Source: Monocercomonoides exilis
Taxonomy: Eukaryota > Preaxostyla > Oxymonadida > Polymastigidae
Assembly (NCBI GenBank): GCA_001643675.2
Contig: LSRY02000008.1
Coordinates: forward strand, 1,375,501 to 1,439,500
DNA length: 64,000 nt
Reading direction: 5' to 3'
The notes under the pieces are model-generated. The model worked only from the letters and a program-made list of their open reading frames with translations. It made no database searches and was not told where the DNA came from. Every line of letters begins with the position of its first letter. The stretch's first letter is position 1. Both the position numbers and the translations under genes were made by a program. Below, piece after piece: positions 42,157 through 52,843 of this stretch.

Positions 42157-45100
42157 AAAAATTAGAAAATATAATGTCAATTGACAAATAATATTAATTG
42201 GGATTCAAATTTTCATCTATTTTATAAATAATGAAAAAATATAATATATTCATCACTTTTCGATACTCGGCCAAAAACCAATTTTTCACAAAAAATTTTT
42301 TTAAAAAAATTCTCAATTTTATTAATTATGAAAAAGAAGTTTATCAATTTTGAATAATAAATGGTGAAGAAATTAACAATGATTGCATTTCAAACAACAA
42401 AATTACGAAGTTTGTAGGAACACAAGCATGTCTTCGATCATAAAAATTGAACAAAAACATTATTTTGAAGATCTTTTTGAAAAGATAGAAATGACAAAAA
42501 TTAATTTTCGGAGACAATGTCACATCACATTTCAAAATTATTTGTGAATATATTATGGGTGATCATTTTTGATATCATATTTTTTCTATCAAAATTTTCG
42601 GAAAGAAAATTTGCATTGTATATGAATAAATGAATACCAAAATATTATTTTCCATTTGTTGAAAATTTTGCTATGAACAAATCTCAAACATTGGCTCTTA
42701 AAAGAAATGCAAAACATTTTTAATTTGAAAAAAATATTTTCAGTCAAAGATGAACAATCTTTGAAATATCAATTCCCCGAAAAAAGTTATGATTTCAAAA
42801 ATAATCACCCATATTATAAGTGGTCTTTTTTGAAATCAAATTATTTCTGTTTAAAATTTCGGTTTGAATATTTGCTTTGAATTTTCCTAAATGAACACTA
42901 AAAAGTGATGGATCTGTTTTATGACTCCTCTACTATTTTTTCGTATCTAACTTTGGCTTTTGTAATAATTGACATGCATTCAACATTCAGATGAAAATTA
43001 TTTGGCTAATAACAAAAAACCTTTGGATATGGGTCAGAATTCTTGCATTTATGAAAAAATCGATGATTTGTTCCATCAATTTCTGTATCGAATACTTGCA
43101 ATTCTAACATTCTCATGCAAAATAAAATATTTAAATATTAAAAAGTTGAGGAAAATCTTTGAAAAGATTGTGTGGAACAAAATTCATAAAGCAAAAAATT
43201 TCGTCCCATATTCAACACACCGAAAAAAGTTATGATTTGAAAAATAATCATCCATATATATTCAAACAATATTTTAATGAAAATTAATAATAATAAAAAA
43301 AAAGGAAAAAAAAAAGTCACTAATATAATTCTGACATTATCTTCCAGAAGGCAAAAAATAGAAAAAATATCACCAGAAAAACATATTGTCGTGATGTGTA
43401 ACATCAACTCATTGAAGGAGATTGCAATAGATTTACACAGAATCATGATCTTAATAATCGCTTTTATGAGAACAAGCTCAGGATATAGCACATAGTACAG
43501 AACTTAGCCCACGCCTTTTAAAGAAGCAAATAGTTAATCACCGTTTATCAAATTAATATCACCTTGAGTCAAATGAATCATGGAAAATACAATCAGTCTT
43601 ACCAAAAACATATATTTTAGAAGTTGAAATCAAAATTATCAGCAAGCAGATCCGCTGGCTGTTTAATAAATAAATTCAGATAAAATAACAATGGCTCGTA
43701 ATACAGAGCTCTCCTTTCTCGCTCTCCTCCTTTCCAAAGGAAAAAAATATTCTATTTGCTATTTGTAATAAAGTTAGCTTATTTTTTCCTGTTGATGTAC
43801 CTCCCTTTCACACAGCCTTATTCCAATAAAAATCATTCGCCTCTTAAATGCTTGTGCTGCTATCTTATAAATTCTCAAATGATTTATACCAAAAATATAT
43901 CAACACACCAATCATTCCACTTACCCCGGCTATCGTACTGAATAAAGTAAATGGCGTTGTCTCTCCTGCTGCTGCTGCTGCTGAAGAAGAAGAAGAAGAA
44001 GAAGAAGAAGAAGAAGAAGAAGAAGAAGAAGAAGAAGAAGAAAGTGCTCCTGTTCCTATCGAACTCTTCGTCCTTCCCTTCCCAATGACTGAAATCTTCT
44101 TTGCCCCAATATCAATTGTTGTTGTCTCGCTTCGATGATCCCCTTCCATAAGCGTGACTGACAAGCTTATCTGTATCTCACACATCTCAAACGCCTTCTT
44201 CACTGTCAGACAAGGATTTGATTCATTTGACCCGCACAGCTCATATTCATCATTTCCATTCGCTGAGACATATATCGTCTTGTCCTTCAGCCAATCCTTT
44301 TCGATATTTGATCATACACCCAACTCCCTGAACTCGAATAATTATACACATAGCATACTCTCTTGTCATCTGTGTTTGTGGTGTAACATTCATAGAACGG
44401 ATTTCCTGTGCTCAAAAAAACATTGTAATAATCATAATACATCACATCATGCCCATATGGATTGGAGGTTGTTCTGCATTTGCATTCATGAAAGAAAAGG
44501 AAAAAACAATAAACTCTATCATCTGGTGCATTTTGTCTATCTGGATTAAAATGAAACCCTCCTCCATATCCCATTGCAGAACATGAGATAAATTGAACGC
44601 TCCTCATCTTGAATTGGGGAACTATATTATAACAACACATGCCCCCACCACTATTACCGGTAAGTGAACATGAAGTGAAACAGCAGTCAAACGCACACGC
44701 ACTTTCGCCTCCTTCGTTCTCATCTCCAATACATCCTGATCCGGTCACTTGAATATTTTCTAATCTTAAGCCTCCTCCACCATTATTTGCTTTACAATTC
44801 TGGAATTCACATCCGCTGATCCGAACACACGACGAAATGGAATGAATAAACATTCCACCCCCACGATAATTTTGCGCAGTACATGAGTCGAAAGTGTTAT
44901 TTACAATCTCAACAGATTTTATGTTATAGCACATGACTCCTCCACCATTATAATAGGCTGTGCAGTCATCTAATGAACAATGCGAAACAGACATAGAGGC
45001 AGATGGTTGACTGTACATGCAGATGGCCCCTCCACTTGACACTCCATCAGTCCACGAATCGCTTTCTCCTGTTGTTTTCGACCCATCCCATTCACACCAA

Positions 45101-47347
45101 GTGAATGAGTTTGCTCCATTCACTGTAATGTTCTGTCTCCCTGGAGCCAGCCTATTAGTTTTAGTTCCTTCACATACAACATTCCTTGTCCGATAACACT
45201 CGATGAATGATGTGTTTGAGGCTATCAAAGAGGCATAGGGGTTGTTGAGGGAATGAACAATCCCTCCATCATATACATCGCTAACCGATGAGAATGAGCA
45301 ACTACTCATCAGGCATGTGATTTGGGTTGACGTTGTTGTTGGGGATGGACAATCTGTAGATGCCGTTGAGATGTTGAAAAATGTCAGATGATAGAGGGAT
45401 GCAAAAGGGATGGAAGGTGATGAGAAAAATGGGGAAGAATATGAGAAATGAAATTCGTTCACAAAAATTCTTCCTTTTCCTTCTCCTCCTTCCCCATGCC
45501 TCTTAGCGCCATGTCAAAAAATATCCCATTGAGCTTGAGTTCCTCTTTTCTGTCTCTTCTGCTGCTGCTTCCGAAAAGATTTTTGTTAAAAAAATCCCAC
45601 AAAAATTTCTTTCCCCATTCTCTTCAGTTTTTCCATTTCGCTCATTCTGCCAAACACTCTTCAGTTTCCCATTTCTCCCAGTTTCTCCCAAGAATGTCCC
45701 AGAAAAAAAGCAGTGCTTCCACATCCCATATTTCATGCTCCCCCAGTGCTTCTCATAACACCTGATCGCATCACACATTTATGAAATTTAAAAAAATACA
45801 AATACATAAAAATAAAAAATGATATGTGAAAAAAATTAACAAACAAGAATAAAATACCTCCAGATATCTTCATTTCCCTTCACTCCCCTCATCCTCTGTT
45901 TGCCTCTCTCCAAATACCTCTCATCCCAACATCATCCACTCCAAGCACCACACCACACCACGCCTTCGCCTTTCATATCCAATTTCAAAAATAAAGAAAA
46001 AATAATATGTTGTTTTCACCCTCTCTAACATTGCCCATCAACCCCGCTCTCACCATTCTTCTCTTCCCATCTTCCTCCATCCAGCCTTCAATCCAAAAAA
46101 AAAATATAGAATATTTCTCCTCCTCTTCTCATTCTTCAAGTAAGGCTTAAAAAAAAACAGTCTGCGTTCCATCGATATACCTCAGACAACATGTGATGGC
46201 TTTCCATCCATCTTTTGAAATTCACTCAATATCTTCAATAAAAAAAGAAATAAACATAAAATTAAATATAAAAAATATATATATAAATTCTCATGAAACA
46301 AATCATCAAACCTGTCTCCTCCTACGCCCCGAAAGGCTCACAAAGCAATCGCACATTCCCTTTCCTGTGCTGTCTCGACTGCCCAGATGAGTATGACTGC
46401 ATCCCCAAACATCCTGTGCCAACCTCTCTTCCCCATCTCCTTGATTTCCATATCCTCTTCCATTTTCGTATTGTTCTTGATAGCAATCATCGGCGTGTGC
46501 CTTTCAACACATACTCCCCCCTCAATCATTCACAATCATCCCCACCCATCAGCTCCCAAAATATAACATCCAACTCGCTTTTGTCTCCTCCTTTAAAATA
46601 AAAAAATATGTGTGTGTGAAAATCTCAGCTGAGATGTGTTCCTCCACCAAACATGCACTCCACCACACACTCTCCATCCCCTTCCCCTTCCTGCTCCTTC
46701 TCACAAACATTGTTTCCCTCATTCGCCTTTCTTTTCCAAAAAACGAACTGCAGATAAATCATCCCATCAATCATAGCTGCTGCAAGTACCATTGTCTCTT
46801 GTGGGCATCTGCTTCTCTGATCAGCCACAAGCTGAACCCTGCTCCCCACAAACAATCTCGCTTATAAATCAAACACTGCCAAACACATGAAATTCAGAAA
46901 ATGAACAAAATATCCCCAAAACAAGTTTATTTTTTGTTTCCACACACCCCCCTCAACCATGTCCATTTTCACTCAGCCATTGCCGAGATAAAGAAAATAT
47001 GAAAATGATTTGTTGGTTTGAGTCTTTTTTGTAATGGATTCTATGATCATCAGATTCGAAAGAACGGAATAATTTATTCACAGAATGAGAAATCCGTGAG
47101 TGAACATTATCTGTAGAACTAGAAATATTATTTCCTGTGGAGGCAACAAGAAATGGTGGAGATGCAATAATGCTGAAATTCTGACCTTTGATTTTTGGTA
47201 ATCGGATGACCAAGGGGAATATATCAATTTCATCAATAACACAAAAATGATATTGTATGTATTTTTTATTGTTCAATTGATTGTGAAGATATTTCCGTCT
47301 GTATCCTCTCCAAAGTGCAGGAATATGAGTTATTGTTGAAATGGCCA
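42157..47347. repeat. Palindrome P3, right arm
   Basis: Inverse of the left arm. It contains heart 42157-43864, a frameshifted gene copy and copy 3 of the conserved module (45465-47347). Confidence 0.93.
43865..45462 (-). pseudogene. Pmp-like beta-helix gene, P3 right copy (frameshifted)
   Basis: Mirror of 38535-40136. The T run at 44298-44301 has four bases where the left arm has five A, ending the long frame (391 codons from MNEFHFSYSS) just before the DWLKDK cassette. The rest is open as 43865-44203 in another frame, including the Ser/Ala tract and hydrophobic tail. Apart from this and one missing GCA triplet, the encoded residues match the left copy. Confidence 0.83.
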
Positions 47348-47640
47348 ATCCCCGCTTTGTGGAGCAACACGATGAGAACGGAGCAGATTATTATATAGGC
47401 ATTGGGAAATAAATGAAGTTACGCAAGATACATGATTTTTTATTTGGAACAGGAGATGAAAACAAATTCGACTGTTATATTATAAAATGAAGATAACAAG
47501 AAGGAATTCTGTGAAGAACAAAATCTGCACAAAATTATATAGCATTTGGGAGCATAAGGCAATGGAGCAGTTTGGGGTATTTTTTGGCAAGGAAAGTGGA
47601 AGGCAATATCGAGGGAAGGACATTTCTTGCGAATAAAAAC
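45463..47640. other. Leader plus conserved module, copy 3
   Basis: To 47347 it mirrors copy 2. From about 46,870 to 47,640 it also matches 5,280-6,023 in the same orientation, beyond the P3 boundary. The segment between P3 and P4 and the segment between P1 and P2 therefore descend from one ancestral arrangement. Confidence 0.5.
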
Positions 47641-47650
47641 TTAGAAAACA

Positions 47651-47785
47651 ATGCAAGCGATGAGAGTGGAGATCAGGGACATCAATGGGAGTAAAACAGC
47701 TGCTGCTGCCGTTGGAAAGATGCATGTGTGTTTTGTGGAATATGCGCAGAGAAGCAAGACTTTCCAAAAATTCGTGCTTAAATGA
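47651..47785 (+). CDS. Short coding-like relic, unknown
   Basis: A 44-codon frame (MQAMRVEIRDINGSKTAAAA, then VGKMHVCFVEYAQRSKTFQK, ending FVLK) has a protein-like composition. A second coding-like stretch follows in another frame at about 47842-48150 (contains LLPFFNLLRAAARTSLKLGV, later VIQQFELGIIFCPVSING, KVQYFLRLCSAADLGLGC and GDGNKATLSYLLP). It runs into a TTC tract at 48149-48181. Together they look like pieces of one disrupted or intron-containing gene. No family was recognised. Confidence 0.3.
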   Translation: MQAMRVEIRDINGSKTAAAAVGKMHVCFVEYAQRSKTFQKFVLK

Positions 47786-48181
47786 AAAAGAATAATTTGT
47801 GACAAAAGCATCAGTCTTGGCCTGTGTTCCTGCAAGAATGGCAAGACAAGTGAAGTATCCTGCAGCTGTTACCGTTCTTTAACCTTCTCCGAGCTGCTGC
47901 AAGGACGAGTCTAAAGCTTGGCGTTTCGTTGTCATGGGCAGTTATACAGCAATTTGAGTTGGGAATTATCTTCTGCCCCGTCTCCATCAACGGTATTTCG
48001 ACTTCTGCTGGCAAAGTTCAGTATTTTTTGAGGCTCTGTTCGGCTGCTGATTTAGGGTTGGGCTGTTTTGCTACAGTTGTTGCGGGGGATGGCAACAAAG
48101 CGACTTTGTCATATCTGCTGCCAACTGCAACAGGTGGATCAGCCTTTTTCTTCTTCTTCTTCTTCTTCTTCTTCTTCTTCG

Positions 48182-49210
48182 TTTTTGTCATTTTTGAAGC
48201 AGACGAGCATTGGCAGCAACGAGGGATGAATTGAGGCAAGCACATGCAATATGCGTGAAGAGAGCCAAGGGATAAAAGGACGGGCATATCCCTGACGTTC
48301 CTGATATTGCCATGACAGAAAATGGGATGTGCGCTTGAAGCGCCGGGGATGAGCGAAGCAGCGCAACGGCTATGGAGCAGCACACAGCACTCAAGGCATG
48401 CTGTTTTTCCGCGTATTGTGTTGACCGTGCTTGAGGCAGAGGGAATGGCGGGATGAGTGTTCTTTTTGTGTGAGTTACATGATTGAAGAAGGTGAGGAAA
48501 GGAGGGATGGAAGTGCCTTGTTTTATTTGAGAGGAAGGCAGAAGAGGGAGAAGGAAGACATGGATTGAAAGGATCAAGGAAGAGAAGAAGGGTTATGAGA
48601 CCGAGACGAGAGAAACGAGGGAACAAGAGAAGGAGAAGAAGAATGAGGAGAAGAGAAGGGAAGTGAAGAAGCGGAAAATGAAGCGGAAGGTTTCGAGAAG
48701 AAAAAGGTATAAGGATTATATCTCAAAAGTCATATTTTTGATATTTTATTTCAAATTTATTTTCAAATATTCTTTCAATTTTCTTTCTTTTTTTTTCCAT
48801 ATTTAATTTAATATTTCTTCAGTTTATTTTTTATTTTTCAGAATTTTTACTGTTATTTTTTAAATGACAAAAGTGCATTTGCATGAGTCGTCAAGAGCAA
48901 TGGATGTGAATGGAATGTGGAAAAAAGGCAGAAGACGACAATAGAAGAAAAAAAGAGATAATAGGGAAAGCAAATGGCGAAGAAGATTATGTTCTTGTTT
49001 CAATTTGGTGGAACTGAAGGAAAAAGACGCTTTTCTTTTGGGAATGCGCATTTCAGAAGCAGGAGAAGAGGCAGGAAAAGGGAATTCAAGCTCATTTGAA
49101 TCTTGACGAATATCTTACTGAGAGGCATGGTAGGCATATGACAAATGATTGAAGGAAAAGGAAGAGTATTTCAGTGAGAGAATCAAGCTCCATTTCTTAC
49201 AACTCCCTCG
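48182..49210. other. Intergenic region and leader before P4 left gene 1
   Basis: No gene is supported to about 48880; the 202-codon minus frame 48018-48626 is mostly the complement of the TTC tract and flanks. AT-rich sequence at 48720-48860 is followed by the leader box GTGAATGGAATGTGGAAA (about 48905-48925), also found ahead of the other P4 genes. Confidence 0.45.
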
Positions 49211-50659
49211 ATGCTCCTTATTTCCTTCTCACAACTCACATTTTTCAACATCTCAACAGCAAATGAGGCATATTCATCTCCAGCAACTACATTTTCCCAA
49301 ACATCATGTTTGATATACAGCTGCTTATTTTCATTAGTGTGTGATGCATATGATGGAGGAATTGTTCCTTCTCTGAACAACCCCTTGGCCTCTCTGACTG
49401 CCTCAAATACCTCATTCGTTGGATGTTGCAGGAAAAGGAATGTTGAATGCAATGGAACTGCAGAGGTACCATTAAAGCCAGTGAGACAAAGCACAACAAC
49501 CAATGGAGCTAATTCATTCATTTGGTGTGAATGGAATGGATCGAAGACGACAGGAACAGAAAATACATGGGAAGACATTGCTTCAAATGGAGGGGCTATT
49601 TGCATGCACAGCCAATCAAATGCTATAATTTCAATTAAGCACTGCTCATTCAATGATTGCAATGCTTATTGTGATGGAGGAGGAGTCATGTGTGCAAAAA
49701 TCAAATCTGTTGAGATTGAAAACAACTCATTCAACTCATGCACAGCTCAAAAAAGTGCTGGAGGAGGGATGTGTATTTATGTGATTTCAACATGTGTTCA
49801 GATCAGCGGATGTGAATTCCAGGATTGTAAAGCAAATGGATATGGAGGAGGACTTTATCTCGACAATTTTCAGGTTTCAGGGCCAGGATGCATTCCAACA
49901 GAAAATGGAGGAGGAGAAAGTGCGTGTGTGTTTGACTGCAGCTTTGCTTCATGCTCAGTGACAAGCACAACTGGTGGAGGAATGCGTTGTTACAATATTC
50001 CTGTTCAAGTTAAGATTAGAAGCATTCAATTTATTTCATGCAATGCATCGTCATATGGAGGAGGGTTGAGTGTGGATCCACGTATTACAACAGCGCCAAA
50101 AGATGGACATTATTGTTATTTTCTTTTTTTTCACGAATGCAAATGTTCGGCCACTTCTCCACGGGGACATGATATTGCATATACAGATTATTACAAACAT
50201 TTTTTGGATTCTGGAAATCCGTTCAACGAGTGCTATACTACAAATGCTGATGATAGAAGAATGTTTTATGAACACTATGATGGTACTAATTGGGTGTATG
50301 ATCAAATATCGAAAAAGGATTGGCTGAAGGACAAGACGATATATGTCTCAGCGAATGGAAATGATGAATATGAGCTGTGCGGGTCAAATGAATCAAATCC
50401 GTGTCTGACAGTGAAGAAGGCGTTTGAGATGTGTGAAATACAGATAAGCTTGTCAGTCACGCTTATGGAAGGGGATCATCGAAGCGAGACAACAACAATT
50501 GATATTGGGGCAAAGAAGATTTCTGCTGTTGGAAAGGAAAAAAAGAAGAATGCGATTGGAAGGAATGCTGTTTTGCCTTTATTCTCTGCTCCGCAGCTTT
50601 TTATTCTCCTCTTCTTTTTTCATCTCCTTCAGACTCGTCTTCTTCGTCTTCTTCATTAA
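49211..50659 (+). CDS. Pmp-like beta-helix protein, P4 left arm copy 1
   Basis: This 482-aa frame starts MLLISFSQLTFFNISTANEA, a hydrophobic N-terminus. Rungs: GGAICMHSQSN, DGGGVMCAKIK, AGGGMCIYVIS, ISGCEFQDCKAN, YGGGLYLDNFQV, CVFDCSFASCSVT, TGGGMRCYNI, YGGGLSVDPR. The block HECKCSATSPRGHD is followed by a type-A cassette. Bases 49865-49996 are identical to 52070-52201 in the next gene, and 50290-50523 match 39674-39907 of the P3 gene with two differences seen. This makes it a mosaic. The last 30 residues (PLFSAPQLFILLFFFHLLQT) are hydrophobic and not shared. Its mirror starts at 63525 and is cut by the window end. Confidence 0.84.
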   Translation: MLLISFSQLTFFNISTANEAYSSPATTFSQTSCLIYSCLFSLVCDAYDGGIVPSLNNPLASLTASNTSFVGCCRKRNVECNGTAEVPLKPVRQSTTTNGANSFIWCEWNGSKTTGTENTWEDIASNGGAICMHSQSNAIISIKHCSFNDCNAYCDGGGVMCAKIKSVEIENNSFNSCTAQKSAGGGMCIYVISTCVQISGCEFQDCKANGYGGGLYLDNFQVSGPGCIPTENGGGESACVFDCSFASCSVTSTTGGGMRCYNIPVQVKIRSIQFISCNASSYGGGLSVDPRITTAPKDGHYCYFLFFHECKCSATSPRGHDIAYTDYYKHFLDSGNPFNECYTTNADDRRMFYEHYDGTNWVYDQISKKDWLKDKTIYVSANGNDEYELCGSNESNPCLTVKKAFEMCEIQISLSVTLMEGDHRSETTTIDIGAKKISAVGKEKKKNAIGRNAVLPLFSAPQLFILLFFFHLLQTRLLRLLH

Positions 50660-51112
50660 TATCTTCAATTTCTGTTTTATTATCTTCAATTATATTGTAG
50701 TCATTGTCTATTTTTAATATTTTGGCTGTTGGAATTATTCGGCCGGAAGCCACGCTGAGGAAAGGAAATGAGCAAAATTTGGAAGCAGAAGAGGGTCAAT
50801 TTCATTGGTCGTGAGATGGAAAGCGGAGATGGAGAAGAAGGGTTTTGAGATTGAAATTGGAGGGATGAGGGAATACTGGTCGGAGGAGAAGAAACGACGA
50901 GGAAGAAAAAGTGTGTGAAGAAAACTCAAAATAAAAAGGTTTGCTGAATGATTTGTTTTGTTTTTCTTGTACAAAATTAATTCTTTGATGTTTCTGTAAT
51001 ATTTTTTCATACTTTTCTTTGAGTGATTTTATATCATTTATTTTTTATAATTATTTTATGACAATAAGAATTTTTTGGATGAGTATTCAAAAGCGAAGAA
51101 TGCGAATGGAAT
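50660..51112. other. Spacer between P4 left genes 1 and 2
   Basis: A conserved 3' block lies at about 50716-50765 (TTGGCTGTTGGAATTATTCG, then GGAAGCCACGCTGAGG), followed by AT-rich sequence and then the box TATTCAAAAGCGAAGAATGC with GGAATATGGAAAGAAGGC (51084-51126), which overlaps the start of the next frame. Confidence 0.5.
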
Positions 51113-51126
51113 ATGGAAAGAAGGCA
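51084..51126 (+). promoter_or_regulatory. Conserved upstream box of beta-helix genes
   Basis: TATTCAAAAGCGAAGAATGC followed by GAATGGAATATGGAAAGAAG. Related boxes lie ahead of other array genes at about 20651-20690, 48905-48937 and 53878-53920, plus their mirrors. It is shared by otherwise diverged leaders after AT-rich spacers, so it may mark the promoter or transcript start. Its function is inferred only from position and conservation. Confidence 0.35.
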
Positions 51127-52843
51127 GAAGATGGTTACAGTTGAAAAAGTGATTTTGGAAAAACAAATGATGAAGAATGTTGGAATGCTGCTTCCGTTCA
51201 GAAGCATTGAAGAAAAAAGATGCTTTTCTGCTTTTAATGGGAGCCAATTGTCTTCAGCAGAAGAGGCGAGGAAAGAATCTGAATTTAGGAAATATTCTGC
51301 TACATGGCGCGGAGATGCAAAACAGGTGTATGGTCAAAAAATCAAAAGAGAAGGAAGAATTTCAGTGAGTGAATCGCGTTTCTCATCTTCTTCCCCATTT
51401 TTCTTTTCACCATCTATATCCCTTATATCTCTCTTTCATTTGGTATTTTTCAACATCTCAACAGCAAATGAGGCATGCTCACCTTCTACCACTATGTCAA
51501 CACAAACCTCATGTTTTATGAGTAGTTGCTCCTTTTCATCAGTCTGCAATGCATATGATGGCGGAATTGTTCCCTCACTCAACAATCCCTATGCCTCTTT
51601 GACTGCCTCAAACACCTCGTTTGTTGGATGCTTCCGGACAAGGAATGTTGTTTGCGAAGGAACTTCAGATGTCAAGTTGACTCCAGAGAGGCAAAGCATT
51701 ACAGAAAATATAGCGAATACGTTCACTTGGTGCGAATGGAACGGGTCGAAAACAACAGGAGATGTTGACGATCATACTGATCGTACTTCAAATGGCGGAG
51801 CAATCAACATGAACAATTTGGCATCTGCCTCAATTTCTATTCAACACTGCACGTTCAACAACTGTTATGCGCATTATGGAGGTGGGGGAGTAATATGCCG
51901 GCAAATCAAAACACTCATTGCTGAAGACAATACATTCAATGATTGTACAGCTCAAAGTTATTATGGAGGAGGATTGTATGTTTATTATATAACTTCGTGT
52001 GTTCGGATCAGCGGATGTGAATTCCAGGGTTGCAAAGCAAGTATTCAAGGAGGAGGACTTTTTCTCGAAAATTTTCAGGTTTCAGGGCCAGGATGCATTC
52101 CAACAGAAAATGGAGGAGGAGAAAGTGCGTGTGTGTTTGACTGCAGCTTTGCTTCATGCTCAGTGACAAGCACAACTGGTGGAGGAATGCGTTGTTACAA
52201 TGTTCCTAATCAATTTAAAATGAGGAGCATTCAGTTCATTTCATGTTCAGCAACTGCATATGGAGGAGGATTGAGCTTCAGACCAGAAAAATCAGAAAAG
52301 CCAGATGATGGGTTCTATTGTTATTTCCTGTTCTTCCACGAATGCAAATGCAGAGATGAATCTAATCCATATGGTCACGATGCGTATTATGTTGATTATT
52401 ACAATGTTTTTTTGAGCACAGGAAATCCGTTCTATGAATGTTACACAACAAACACAGATGACCAGAGGATGTGTTATGTGTATAATTATTCGAGTTCAGG
52501 GAGTTGGGTGTATGATCAAACAATGAAAATGGATTGGCTGAAGAGAGGAATTCTCAATCGATTTGTGGCAGCGAGCGGAGGAAATGAAGAAGAGTTGTGT
52601 GGATTGGATGAGTCAAGTGCATGCCGAACCATTGGTGTTGCTGTTGAAAAGAGCATGATCCAGGTGAGTCTGTCAGTCACGCTGCTGGAAGGGAAACACA
52701 CAAGCGAGACAAAAACAATTGAGATTGGGACAAAGAAGATTTCAGCCATTGGGAAAGACAAAGAGAAATATTCGATTGGAACAAAAACGAATTTAAACCG
52801 TTCATTCTCCTCCTCTTCATCTGCTTGTTATTTCTCCTTTTAG
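51113..52843 (+). CDS. Pmp-like beta-helix protein with in-frame leader and type-B cassette (P4 left copy 2)
   Basis: This 576-aa frame is the only copy, with 53889-55613, where the upstream leader is in frame with the helix. A charged N-terminal region (residues about 1-80; SSAEEARKESEFRKYS, KIKREGRISVSESRF) comes before a hydrophobic stretch (SISLISLFHLVFFNISTAN) and the rungs GGAINMNNLAS, YGGGGVICRQIK, YGGGLYVYYI, QGGGLFLENFQV, TGGGMRCYNV, YGGGLSFRPEK. The C-terminal cassette is type B (DWLKRGILNRFVAASGG, CGLDESSACRTIG). It ends GTKTNLNRSFSSSSSACY. The listed ATG may lie in a leader rather than be the true start, since the box at 51084-51126 is conserved as DNA. Confidence 0.82.
   Translation: MERRQKMVTVEKVILEKQMMKNVGMLLPFRSIEEKRCFSAFNGSQLSSAEEARKESEFRKYSATWRGDAKQVYGQKIKREGRISVSESRFSSSSPFFFSPSISLISLFHLVFFNISTANEACSPSTTMSTQTSCFMSSCSFSSVCNAYDGGIVPSLNNPYASLTASNTSFVGCFRTRNVVCEGTSDVKLTPERQSITENIANTFTWCEWNGSKTTGDVDDHTDRTSNGGAINMNNLASASISIQHCTFNNCYAHYGGGGVICRQIKTLIAEDNTFNDCTAQSYYGGGLYVYYITSCVRISGCEFQGCKASIQGGGLFLENFQVSGPGCIPTENGGGESACVFDCSFASCSVTSTTGGGMRCYNVPNQFKMRSIQFISCSATAYGGGLSFRPEKSEKPDDGFYCYFLFFHECKCRDESNPYGHDAYYVDYYNVFLSTGNPFYECYTTNTDDQRMCYVYNYSSSGSWVYDQTMKMDWLKRGILNRFVAASGGNEEELCGLDESSACRTIGVAVEKSMIQVSLSVTLLEGKHTSETKTIEIGTKKISAIGKDKEKYSIGTKTNLNRSFSSSSSACYFSF

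Noticed and set aside
48018-48626. 202-codon minus-strand frame
   Set aside because: It is the complement of a TTC tract and of a more protein-like plus-strand stretch.
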